The notes beneath the pieces are model-generated. The model did not search any database. It saw nothing but the letters and a program-made list of their open reading frames with translations, and was not told the DNA's origin. DNA of 9,829 bases from positions 1 through 9,829 of the forward strand of contig CAJJBS010000039.1 of NCBI GenBank assembly GCA_905182385.1, given 5' to 3'. This document shows, in pieces, positions 1 through 6,513 of this stretch (position 1 is the stretch's first letter; every line of letters begins with the position of its first letter). Both the position numbers and the translations under genes were made by a program. The stretch is from Fidelibacterota bacterium TCS55 (GTDB lineage Bacteria; Fidelibacterota; Marinisomatia; Marinisomatales; TCS55).

Positions 1-1211
1 AAAGTTATAATTTGTTTTTCAACAAATTTTGGAATTTCAACTCTTTCATAATCAGTATTAGTGAGTACAGAATCATTATTTGAAGAAAAAAAATTATTTA
101 TTCTAATATCATTTATTTTCAATAAAGCTTTTTTAAAAACATCAGGTCTTTGGTCATATACTAACATACTTGCAATTGTAAAAATAAAGAAAATGTATAG
201 AAAGACTTTAAGAATGATACCATCTTTTTTCTTTTTCTTTTTCTTTTTCTGTTTCTTTTTAGATTTTTTTATTTTCGCAGAGGTAGTTAATTTTTGAATA
301 TTATTTGAATCTTCAAAAATTTCTTTTTTAACAAAATTAAATGGTTGAATGCCTGGTTGATCAAAAAAGTTAATTGAAACGCCTTCTACTACACCAGTAG
401 CAAGAGCACTAAAAATATAGAGGTCTTCTTCTTTAACATCATCTGTTAATATATTCGCTTCAAAATTTATACCTGACAATGAAATTAACTGTTTTATCCT
501 ATGACCTTTAAAATGAGCTTTTCGTTGTTCTGATAATTTACCCGCAGCTAAAAGCTGTCCCTTAAAAACGTCTTTAACATTGCTCGAGCCATTTAAAGCT
601 TGCAAATTCCATTTGCCTTTTAAAAATTTAGCAATACCATTTTGAAAACTTGATTGTGAATACTGATAATAACTATAAGCATTTTTTTCAATATTAAAGA
701 CTGTACAACCTTTTTCTGGATTTAATCCAAAAAAGACACTGGATTCAGTGCCCATCCAAACAGGCACAGCGCCTAGTTCTAAAATTGCCATTTTTATGGG
801 TTCGGTGAAAGTTGTAGATATGGAAATAGCAAAAAGACTATTTGTATTATTTCCAAAAGAACGACCAAAATTTTCAAGTTTTAAAGCTGAAGACCATCTT
901 TGTTGAAGAGTCCACACTGCATAATCCCATGTATCATTTTCAGTCATATCTTCATCGGAAGAAATAAGTACTGAATTAGTAAACTTATCAGGTATTGTTA
1001 CAAATACTTGTTCCCCTTCAAAAGAAATATCTTCTCTTATTAAATGTAAACCTGCATTTATAACTGAAATAATTTCATTTTCAGATTGTTCAAGTATGCT
1101 TAATGGCTTTGGTAAGGCTTTATTAGAGACAGATAAGAGAAAGGGTTTGTCATTATTTAGAGTCCATTGAATACATAATAAATGACTTTCCGATATTGAA
1201 AGATGAATCAC
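1..1211 (-). CDS. PilM/GspL-like membrane-anchored protein, 3' end missing (partial)
   Basis: I translated this by hand; the frame is open from a GTG at 1211 to the window edge (403 codons, no stop). The start is forced: the codon just before the GTG is an in-frame TAA and the first in-frame ATG is about 85 codons further in. An AGG lies about 11 bases upstream of the GTG, overlapping the end of the preceding gene. Residues 1-310 look like a cytoplasmic domain. Segments such as EQVFVTIPDKF and LFAISISTTFTEPIKMAIL followed by LGAVPVW recall the strand and loop pattern of PilM/GspL actin-like domains, but the match is remote. Residues about 310-330 are almost all lysine, followed by one membrane helix (about 333-352) and an outside segment. 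The order cytoplasmic domain, helix, periplasmic part is that of GspL or a PilM-PilN fusion. It follows the 257-residue membrane protein by 10 bases, so the two are probably co-transcribed. The coding call is firm; the family call is tentative. Confidence 0.8.
   Translation of the reverse strand, partial: MIHLSISESHLLCIQWTLNNDKPFLLSVSNKALPKPLSILEQSENEIISVINAGLHLIREDISFEGEQVFVTIPDKFTNSVLISSDEDMTENDTWDYAVWTLQQRWSSALKLENFGRSFGNNTNSLFAISISTTFTEPIKMAILELGAVPVWMGTESSVFFGLNPEKGCTVFNIEKNAYSYYQYSQSSFQNGIAKFLKGKWNLQALNGSSNVKDVFKGQLLAAGKLSEQRKAHFKGHRIKQLISLSGINFEANILTDDVKEEDLYIFSALATGVVEGVSINFFDQPGIQPFNFVKKEIFEDSNNIQKLTTSAKIKKSKKKQKKKKKKKKDGIILKVFLYIFFIFTIASMLVYDQRPDVFKKALLKINDIRINNFFSSNNDSVLTNTDYERVEIPKFVEKQIIT
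226..255. repeat. Hexanucleotide repeat encoding the lysine tract
   Basis: On the plus strand the unit TTTTTC is repeated four times exactly (226-249), followed by a degenerate copy to 255. Read on the minus strand it gives alternating AAG and AAA lysine codons in the linker just before the membrane helix of the PilM/GspL-like protein. Because the unit is six bases, gain or loss of copies would change the number of lysines without shifting the frame. Confidence 0.8.
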
Positions 1212-1221
1212 TTACAGAGTA

Positions 1222-1995
1222 TTACCTATCCCAGCTTTTCGAACCATCATTAATATATCCATGATTGTAAGCTTTAAAAGAAAAAACTGTATATCTTCTT
1301 CTTACAACAGTCTCTTCTATCGGACTATCCACTCTGACTGAACTACCTTCTTCTAATAATGAAATTAAATATGGTTTTTCAGTTACAGGGCAAAAATACA
1401 TAGCAGAGTCTGGCATATAAGAATCATAGTAACTGATAACTTCAACACGTTGAGAAGGCACCTCTTCTAATAGAGACACAAAATTTGAGTCACTAATAAA
1501 TTTTGATAAGCGTTTTTTCTGAACATAAGAAGTATCATTTCTAGATAAATCTTCAGAATACATAACTATTGTGGCAGTTGTATCCATTATAGTATCACGT
1601 CTGGTCATTGGAAAACCAAATGTTGTATCAAACTCAATATCGTATCCTTTAGGTACATTAACTGAAAAAGTTTTTGCACCTATTGTTATCTTTTGTTCGC
1701 CTAAATAGGTAGAATCTCCAGTTAAAGAATCTCTAACTGAATTAACAACTTGAGTGGCCCACAAACCATCAGGGTCATAATCACCTGTAATAGATTTATA
1801 AAAATTTTGAACATCAAACATATTTTCCATATGAAAGCGACTTTTATCTTCAAAAAACTCTTCTTCGTCCCAAATAGCACGAGGCACGTAAATACTGATT
1901 ATAAGAAATAAAAATCCAAATACAATAGCAAACTCTAATAAATCAGAATAGTTTTTTCTTTGTTTCCTTAAATCAGAATTCTTTTTAACCGACAT
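1222..1995 (-). CDS. Single-pass membrane protein of unknown function (257 aa)
   Basis: I do not recognise this family. The ATG at 1995 has a plausible ribosome site (GAGGA about 11 bases upstream). The N-terminus is basic (residues 1-16, rich in Lys and Arg), followed by one hydrophobic helix at about residues 19-38 and then a long polar, acidic region. This predicts a type II (N-in, C-out) membrane protein with about 215 residues in the periplasm. No cleavable signal or lipobox is seen. The outside part has many short alternating hydrophobic/polar segments suggesting beta strands, and a single cysteine in the segment YFCPVTEKPYLI near residue 200. The next gene, 10 bases downstream, is the PilM/GspL-like protein, so the two may form a membrane complex; by position it could play a PilO- or GspM-like role, but no sequence motif shows this. 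It is preceded by a 222-base spacer with candidate promoters, so it probably heads its own transcript. Confidence 0.85.
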   Translation of the reverse strand: MSVKKNSDLRKQRKNYSDLLEFAIVFGFLFLIISIYVPRAIWDEEEFFEDKSRFHMENMFDVQNFYKSITGDYDPDGLWATQVVNSVRDSLTGDSTYLGEQKITIGAKTFSVNVPKGYDIEFDTTFGFPMTRRDTIMDTTATIVMYSEDLSRNDTSYVQKKRLSKFISDSNFVSLLEEVPSQRVEVISYYDSYMPDSAMYFCPVTEKPYLISLLEEGSSVRVDSPIEETVVRRRYTVFSFKAYNHGYINDGSKSWDR

Positions 1996-2073
1996 TATTT
2001 ATAAATCCTCAATCATAAAATATTTATAAAAAAAAGTTTCTATTTACCCAAAGCTTCCAAATAAACTTCATAT

Positions 2074-2151
2074 TTAATACTAATTACAGTATTGTTACTA
2101 TAAACTTATCAATAAGAACATAATGAAGTATATATATTAACACTAATTACA
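2074..2151. repeat. Two 15-base direct repeats 63 bases apart
   Basis: Plus-strand copies TTAATACTAATTACA (2074-2088) and TTAACACTAATTACA (2137-2151) differ at one base. Their spacing of 63 bases equals about six helical turns. On the transcribed (minus) sense each copy begins with TGTAAT, which could act as a -10 box. The first copy reached by polymerase has TTGAAA 16 bases upstream (2168-2173); the second has TTGATA 18 bases upstream (2107-2112). They could therefore be tandem promoters or paired operator sites for the 257-residue gene. The surrounding DNA is extremely A/T-rich, so promoter-like matches are cheap; the repeat itself is the firmer observation. Confidence 0.55.
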
Positions 2152-2173
2152 TTTTGAATCTCATAATTTTCAA
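2083..2173 (-). promoter_or_regulatory. Candidate tandem promoters for the 257-residue membrane protein gene
   Basis: Two sigma70-like pairs face the gene starting at 1995: TTGAAA-N16-TGTAAT (2173 down to 2146) and TTGATA-N18-TGTAAT (2112 down to 2083). Predicted transcripts would begin about 144 and 80 bases before the start codon. The -10 hexamers match the consensus at four of six positions only, and in DNA this A/T-rich such matches are expected by chance, so the call rests mainly on location and on the repeat shared by the two sites. Confidence 0.3.
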
Positions 2174-2179
2174 GAGATT
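2157..2179 (-). terminator. Weak stem-loop downstream of dnaJ, possible terminator
   Basis: AATCTC at 2157-2162 pairs perfectly with GAGATT at 2174-2179 around an 11-base loop, about 40 bases past the dnaJ stop. The stem is only six pairs with two G-C pairs and has no U-run on the minus-sense transcript, so it is at best a poor intrinsic terminator. It is listed because it is the best stem in the spacer in the place where the hrcA-grpE-dnaJ transcript should end. Confidence 0.2.
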
Positions 2180-2217
2180 TTATTTATTAATAAACTTAAT
2201 CAAAAGATAAAAAAAGA

Positions 2218-3348
2218 TTAGTCTAATTCAACGCGAGAGAAAGTTGGCGTGAAATCTTTATTTAACTTAGACAATTCTTCTAATAATTTCTTTTGTTGCT
2301 TTGATATCGAGACAGGCGTTATTACTTGAATTCTAACTAACTGATTACCTCTAGATGATCCTCTAACCTTAGGAAAACCTTTTCCACGCATTCGCAAGAT
2401 TTGACCAGACTGAATACCCGCTGGTATCTTAAGTTTAGCTTTACCCTCTATAGTAGGTACTTCTAAAGTAATACCGATAGCAGCGTCATTAATTTGAATT
2501 TTAGCTTCTGTAATTACATCCTCACCATTTCTTGTGAATACTTCATGCTGATTCTCTTCAAAAAATATAATTAAATCACCTGCTTCATATCCCTTAGGAC
2601 CTTTATTTCCTTGCCCATTTAAAGTCATATAATTACCTTCAGCAACACCAGCAGGAACTTTAACTTTTATTTCAACAGATTTTCTTTCAATACCATTTCC
2701 ACCACATCCTCTACATGGGTTTTCAATCATTTCACCAGAACCGCTACAAACTGGACATTCACGAACTGTTACAGATTGGCCGAAAAAAGATTGAGACATT
2801 TGTCTTATCTGCCCTGAGCCACTACACTGACGACAAGACGTTGGCATAGTACCAGCTTGCGCACCACTCCCATTACATGTATCACAAGTTTCATGGCGCA
2901 TAATTTTTATTGTTTTATCTACACCCATTGCTATATCTTTATAATCAAGAGGCAAATTAACTTTTAGATCACGAGCTTTTTTAATTCTATTTTGACGACC
3001 TCCGCCGCTAAAAATTCCGCCAAAAGAATCATTGCCTCCAAATATATCACCAAAGCTACTAAAAATATCATCCATAGACATTCCACCGTGAAAGCCTGCA
3101 GAGCCTGCAGAGCCTGCATTATCGCCAATTCCTACGCCAGCATGCCCAAATTGATCATACTGTTGTCTTTTTTGATCATCTGAAAGAATAGAATATGCTT
3201 CAGCTGCTTCCTTAAAATTTATCTCAGCTTCTTTATCATCTGGATTCTTATCAGGATGATACTTCATAGCAATTTTTCTATAAGATTTTTTTATATCAGT
3301 ATTTGAAGCACTTTTATCAACTCCAATAATTTCGTAAAGATCTCTCAT
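2218..3348 (-). CDS. dnaJ: Chaperone protein DnaJ (Hsp40)
   Basis: DnaJ is the J-domain co-chaperone that delivers unfolded proteins to cytoplasmic DnaK and triggers its ATP hydrolysis. The 376-residue length is normal. The J domain spans residues 1-67 with the HPD motif at 31-33. A Gly/Phe-rich linker runs from about 68 to 118. The zinc-binding domain has all four CxxCxGxG repeats (Cys pairs 155/158, 172/175, 198/201, 212/215), followed by the two C-terminal substrate-binding domains to about 350. It is therefore a complete type I DnaJ. The N-terminus, MRDLYEIIGV, is a few residues shorter than usual. The ATG overlaps the grpE stop by four bases (ATGA) and no clear ribosome site precedes it, so translation is probably coupled to grpE. 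dnaK, its ATPase partner, is not in this window. Confidence 0.97.
   Translation of the reverse strand: MRDLYEIIGVDKSASNTDIKKSYRKIAMKYHPDKNPDDKEAEINFKEAAEAYSILSDDQKRQQYDQFGHAGVGIGDNAGSAGSAGFHGGMSMDDIFSSFGDIFGGNDSFGGIFSGGGRQNRIKKARDLKVNLPLDYKDIAMGVDKTIKIMRHETCDTCNGSGAQAGTMPTSCRQCSGSGQIRQMSQSFFGQSVTVRECPVCSGSGEMIENPCRGCGGNGIERKSVEIKVKVPAGVAEGNYMTLNGQGNKGPKGYEAGDLIIFFEENQHEVFTRNGEDVITEAKIQINDAAIGITLEVPTIEGKAKLKIPAGIQSGQILRMRGKGFPKVRGSSRGNQLVRIQVITPVSISKQQKKLLEELSKLNKDFTPTFSRVELD
3093..3119. repeat. 9-base tandem repeat in the DnaJ Gly/Phe linker
   Basis: The plus-strand unit AGCCTGCAG occurs three times in a row (3093-3101, 3102-3110, 3111-3119), the last copy ending in T instead of G. It encodes repeated Gly-Ser-Ala triplets in the flexible linker of DnaJ. 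It is notably richer in G and C than its surroundings and is frame-preserving, so copy number can vary without destroying the protein. Confidence 0.85.
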
Positions 3349-3884
3349 GATGGAGTTTGATTTACGACAACTTTTGCATGCCTAATTACACGATCTTTAT
3401 ATCTATAGCCTTTTTCAAATACTTCAAGTATTTCATTCTCAGTTTTTCCTTTTTCTGATCGCATCATAAGAGCGTCATGAAGCTCATGGTCAACTAAATC
3501 ACCTGACTTACCAAAAGGTTGTACTTCAAGCTCAGTAAATCGTTTATTTATATTATTTAAAATCAATTCAATACCTTCATGTATTTTTTCTTTATTTAAC
3601 TTTTTATTATCAGCTAATGCCTTTTCTAATCTATCTAAGTTATCAAGAACACTCAAAAAAGATTTAATTATATCTTCACCATCATATTTTAACAAATTAA
3701 TTGTATCTTTTTCTTTACGACGACGATAATTATCAAATTCAGCTTTTAAACGAAGATGCTTATCTTTTTGTTCAATTAAATTACCGTTTAAAGATTTTAT
3801 TTGATCTTTTAGCTTTAAAGTAGGTGATTTTTTAGAAGTTTTTTTCTTTGGAGATATTTTATCTCCTTTTAATTTAGATGGCAC
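3345..3884 (-). CDS. grpE: Nucleotide exchange factor GrpE
   Basis: GrpE is the dimeric factor that releases ADP from DnaK in the cytoplasm. The 179 residues show the family layout: a lysine-rich disordered N-terminus (1-23), a long coiled-coil helix (about 24-60) containing RLKAEFDNYRRR at 45-56, the VLDNLDRLEKA segment at 79-89 of the four-helix bundle, and the C-terminal beta domain with KGYRYKDRVIRHAKVVV at 158-174. In the usual FDPxxHEA segment this protein has DLVDHELHDAL, a mild divergence. The start is GTG at 3884, supported by GGAG ten bases upstream; this start overlaps the end of hrcA by 11 bases. The end overlaps dnaJ by four bases. Both overlaps argue for coupled expression with its neighbours. 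Confidence 0.95.
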   Translation of the reverse strand: MPSKLKGDKISPKKKTSKKSPTLKLKDQIKSLNGNLIEQKDKHLRLKAEFDNYRRRKEKDTINLLKYDGEDIIKSFLSVLDNLDRLEKALADNKKLNKEKIHEGIELILNNINKRFTELEVQPFGKSGDLVDHELHDALMMRSEKGKTENEILEVFEKGYRYKDRVIRHAKVVVNQTPS

Positions 3885-4905
3885 TTTCTACTATCTCCGT
3901 AAATTGTTCTAAAATAGATTGCAATGAGTGATAAGGAATCCTTTTAGGACCAACCACACCAATTTTCCCTGATATCGTTCCACTCTCAAAATAAGTTGTC
4001 ATTATAGCGCATTCATTTAATCTTGCATCTCCATTCTCTGTGCCAATTAAAGTTGGCTCTGAGCCTAAAGTAAATTTGGTTTTAAAATGTTTATTTAGAA
4101 AATTTTTTTCTAAAGCCGGCAAGATTTTTTTGAAACTTGCGATACTGTTAAATTCAGGCTGTTCCAATAGAACCTCTGTCGATGAAGTATAAATAGACTT
4201 ATTGCTATCTATAGTAAAATAATTTGAGCGATCATTAATTAAGATTTGAACTAATTCATGAGAATATATTTCTACGTCATTTAGACGGCTAATAATTGAA
4301 TTCTGAATTTCTTTTAATGTTAGTGCTACTAATCTATCTTTTAATATTTGAGTTGTTTTATTTATTAATTTTATATCTAGCTTAATATCAAGATTCAAAA
4401 CTATAGATTTCACTACACCAGTATCCAACGCAAGCACAAGCATTGCTCTACCACCTTGTATTGGGACAAGCTCAATATCAGTTAGAATACTATCCTGATA
4501 TCCACTAATCGTAACAACACCAAACATATTACTTACCTTTGAAAGCATTAGCACTGTAGCATTTAATAATTCATCAACATTATTTGAAATAGTCAATAAT
4601 TCAGTTTGTAAATCTTTTGAAATTAAATTTTTAGGATTGTTAAGGGATTTAATAGAATCAACATAGAAACGGTAACCCAAATCTGTAGGCAGTCTTCCAC
4701 CAGAAGTATGCAAATGAGTAAGGTAACCTTTATCTTCAAGAGTTGACATAACATTTCGAATTGTAGCAGAAGAGACATTCAAGTTGTAATTATTACTAAG
4801 AAATGTTGAAGATACAGGGGAATTATGTTGAATATAGCCTTCAATTAAAGTAATTAAGACTGCCGCTTCTCTATCATTTAAAATTGAAATATTTGAGTTT
4901 GACAT
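3874..4905 (-). CDS. hrcA: Heat-inducible transcription repressor HrcA
   Basis: HrcA represses chaperone operons by binding the CIRCE inverted repeat; its activity depends on GroEL in the systems studied. The 343 residues have the expected layout. There is an N-terminal winged helix with VSSATIRNVMSTLEDKGYL at 44-62 (the recognition region; most relatives have NEM where this has NVM) and HTSGGRLPT at 66-74. A central GAF-like region follows, and the C-terminal GVVGPKRIPY element ends with a helix. It is the first gene of an overlapping hrcA-grpE-dnaJ cluster. The ATG at 4905 is preceded by only a weak AGG three bases away. It lies 57 bases after ftsX, with a promoter-like sequence in that gap. 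No CIRCE sequence (TTAGCACTC and its complement) was seen there, so autoregulation through the usual operator is not supported by this sequence. Confidence 0.96.
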   Translation of the reverse strand: MSNSNISILNDREAAVLITLIEGYIQHNSPVSSTFLSNNYNLNVSSATIRNVMSTLEDKGYLTHLHTSGGRLPTDLGYRFYVDSIKSLNNPKNLISKDLQTELLTISNNVDELLNATVLMLSKVSNMFGVVTISGYQDSILTDIELVPIQGGRAMLVLALDTGVVKSIVLNLDIKLDIKLINKTTQILKDRLVALTLKEIQNSIISRLNDVEIYSHELVQILINDRSNYFTIDSNKSIYTSSTEVLLEQPEFNSIASFKKILPALEKNFLNKHFKTKFTLGSEPTLIGTENGDARLNECAIMTTYFESGTISGKIGVVGPKRIPYHSLQSILEQFTEIVESAI

Positions 4906-4915
4906 AGGCCTAAAA

Positions 4916-4943
4916 ATTATGCGTAATAAAATTCATCTGTCAA
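4916..4943 (-). promoter_or_regulatory. Sigma70-like promoter for hrcA-grpE-dnaJ
   Basis: On the minus strand TTGACA (4943-4938, perfect -35) is followed after 16 bases by CATAAT (4921-4916, five of six matches to the -10 consensus). It lies in the only gap between ftsX and hrcA. A start about seven bases past the -10 box would leave only about four bases before the hrcA ATG, so the mRNA would be nearly leaderless, which fits the lack of a good ribosome site. An imperfect 13-base dyad (AGTAATTATCACT, 4955-4967) sits just upstream, over the ftsX stop; it does not resemble CIRCE. Confidence 0.45.
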
Positions 4944-4962
4944 GGAAGTTATCTAGTAATTA

Positions 4963-5832
4963 TCACTTTAAAAATTGAGAAATAGCTCTGTTACTACCTA
5001 AAAAACTAATTACAATACCAAGGCTTGATAGTATGAAAAATAAATTCAGAAAACTATAATCAATCTTAACACCAGTTATTGTAAAAATAAAATTAGAACT
5101 AAATTCTAAACTAACCAATAATAGGACAGAAGCAAATACAGCGCCAATTAAACCATGAAAAATACCTTCAAGAATAAATGGAGTTTTAACAAATGCTCTA
5201 GTTGCTCCTACTAATTGGAATGATTTTATCAAATCTTTTTTAGCATAAATAGTTAATCGCACCGTATTTGATATTATTAAAATTGAAATAATCAATATAA
5301 TTATTAAGAGTATTATTGAGACTTTCACAAAAGCTTGGTATGAATTTTCAATACGATTAATTAATCTACCTTGATAATTAACTTCATCAACTTCTGAAAA
5401 TTTTCTGAGCCTATCAATAATAGGCCTTAAATTAAGTTTATCTTTCTTCTCTTTTACTAAATTAATTACACAGCTTGCAGGTAACGGATTAAAGCCAACA
5501 ATATCTAGAATATTTTCACCAAATTGTGATTTAAATATTTTTTTAGCATCTGACTTTGTAATAACAGTCGTTGAACGAACTCCTCTAATTGACTGGAACT
5601 CTTTAACAATCTCTTTTATTCTCTCATTAGATGTGTTTTGTTTGAAAAATACTTCAATTTTATATTTGTCTCTAAGATAATCAATGATTTTTCCAGTATT
5701 ATCGCTTACAACAATTAATGATCCAGCTACAGTTAAAGTTAAAAATATAGAAAAAACTGCCGTGAATGCTGTGAGCTTATGTCTCCATAGATTTTTTAAA
5801 CCTTCAGATAGTAAAAACATCATTTTATCCAT
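4963..5832 (-). CDS. ftsX: Cell division ABC transporter permease FtsX
   Basis: FtsX is the inner-membrane partner of FtsE; in studied bacteria the complex activates periplasmic peptidoglycan hydrolases at the division site rather than moving a substrate. The 289 residues give four membrane helices at about 21-43, 171-191, 219-243 and 260-280, with a periplasmic domain of about 125 residues between the first two, the standard FtsX topology. The cytoplasmic segment LVGATRAFVKTPFILEG after helix 2 is a family hallmark and lies near the FtsE contact. The start codon shares one base with the ftsE stop (TAATG), so the two are translationally coupled. No EnvC-type activator or hydrolase gene is next to it here. 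Confidence 0.94.
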   Translation of the reverse strand: MDKMMFLLSEGLKNLWRHKLTAFTAVFSIFLTLTVAGSLIVVSDNTGKIIDYLRDKYKIEVFFKQNTSNERIKEIVKEFQSIRGVRSTTVITKSDAKKIFKSQFGENILDIVGFNPLPASCVINLVKEKKDKLNLRPIIDRLRKFSEVDEVNYQGRLINRIENSYQAFVKVSIILLIIILIISILIISNTVRLTIYAKKDLIKSFQLVGATRAFVKTPFILEGIFHGLIGAVFASVLLLVSLEFSSNFIFTITGVKIDYSFLNLFFILSSLGIVISFLGSNRAISQFLK

Positions 5833-6485
5833 TATGACTTTCTTACAACACCGTTTTGAATTTCAATTATTCTATGGCCACGCCCTTTAATTAAATTGTA
5901 ATTATGAGAAGCCATTAAAATAGAGGTCCCCTCTCTATTTATTTCTTCTAATAACTTAATTAACTCAAATGAAGTAACTGGATCAAGGTTACCTGTAGGT
6001 TCATCAGCTAAAATAATATCTGGCTCTTTTACAAGCGCTCGAGCAACGCAAGCTCTTTGTTGTTCGCCGCCTGATAATTCATTTGGATAATGATTTGATT
6101 TAGAATCTAAACCAATCTCTTCTAATGATTCTTTAACACGGTCAATAATCTCATCTTTTTGAAATCCCATAACATGTAAAGGTAAAGCAATGTTGTCAAA
6201 TAGGTTACGATCATCAAGTAAGTGGTAATCTTGAAAAACCATGCCTATATTTCTTCTAAAATATGGAATCTTCTTAGGTTTAATTTTGCTTGAATCATAC
6301 TTGTTAACTACAACTCTTCCGACCTTCGGAAATAAATCCATATAAGCTAATCTAAGAAGCGTTGTTTTACCAGAACCAGTTGGACCAATTAAGAATGCAT
6401 ATTCATCTTTTTGAATTGTTAAATTAACATTTGAGACGCCACCACCTTTTTCATAGCTATAAGAAACGTTATCAAGTTGAATCAT
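5832..6485 (-). CDS. ftsE: Cell division ATP-binding protein FtsE
   Basis: FtsE is the cytoplasmic ATPase of the FtsEX complex, which couples ATP hydrolysis to control of cell-wall hydrolases at the septum. At 217 residues it is a single ABC domain of the usual FtsE size. Visible motifs are Walker A GPTGSGKT at 34-41, the Q-loop glutamine at 85, signature LSGGEQQ at 137-143, Walker B IILADE at 157-162 with the catalytic Glu162, a D-loop at 166-168 and the switch His194. All key residues are intact, so it should be an active ATPase. It is assigned as FtsE rather than LolD or another MacB-like ATPase because the next gene, overlapping by one base, is a clear FtsX. It starts 28 bases after the antiporter gene with no obvious ribosome site. 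Confidence 0.94.
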   Translation of the reverse strand: MIQLDNVSYSYEKGGGVSNVNLTIQKDEYAFLIGPTGSGKTTLLRLAYMDLFPKVGRVVVNKYDSSKIKPKKIPYFRRNIGMVFQDYHLLDDRNLFDNIALPLHVMGFQKDEIIDRVKESLEEIGLDSKSNHYPNELSGGEQQRACVARALVKEPDIILADEPTGNLDPVTSFELIKLLEEINREGTSILMASHNYNLIKGRGHRIIEIQNGVVRKS

Positions 6486-6513
6486 GATATCAATATAATC
6501 TTAATTAAGCAAT

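Noticed and set aside
61..297. Plus-strand open frame of 78 codons with a long phenylalanine run
   Set aside because: It is the reverse complement of the lysine tract and membrane helix of the minus-strand PilM/GspL-like gene, whose frame is open across the whole region.
2076..2093. Stem-loop AATACT / AGTATT around a 6-base loop
   Set aside because: Six A/T-rich pairs overlapping one copy of the direct repeat; too weak for a terminator and expected by chance in this composition.
2183..2194. 12-base perfect palindrome TTTATTAATAAA after dnaJ
   Set aside because: It consists only of A and T, so it has little significance in such A/T-rich DNA.
2992..3183. Plus-strand open frame of 63 codons opposite dnaJ
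   Set aside because: It lies entirely opposite the J-domain and Gly/Phe region of a complete DnaJ; its Ala/Cys-rich part simply mirrors the 9-base repeat.
4551..4575. TTAGCACTG, resembling half of a CIRCE element
   Set aside because: It lies inside the hrcA coding sequence and I saw no matching GAGTGCTAA arm at the required 9-base distance.
5684..5890. Plus-strand open frame of 68 codons opposite the ftsE/ftsX junction
   Set aside because: Both opposing genes are intact with conserved motifs, and this frame has no ribosome site or recognisable sequence.
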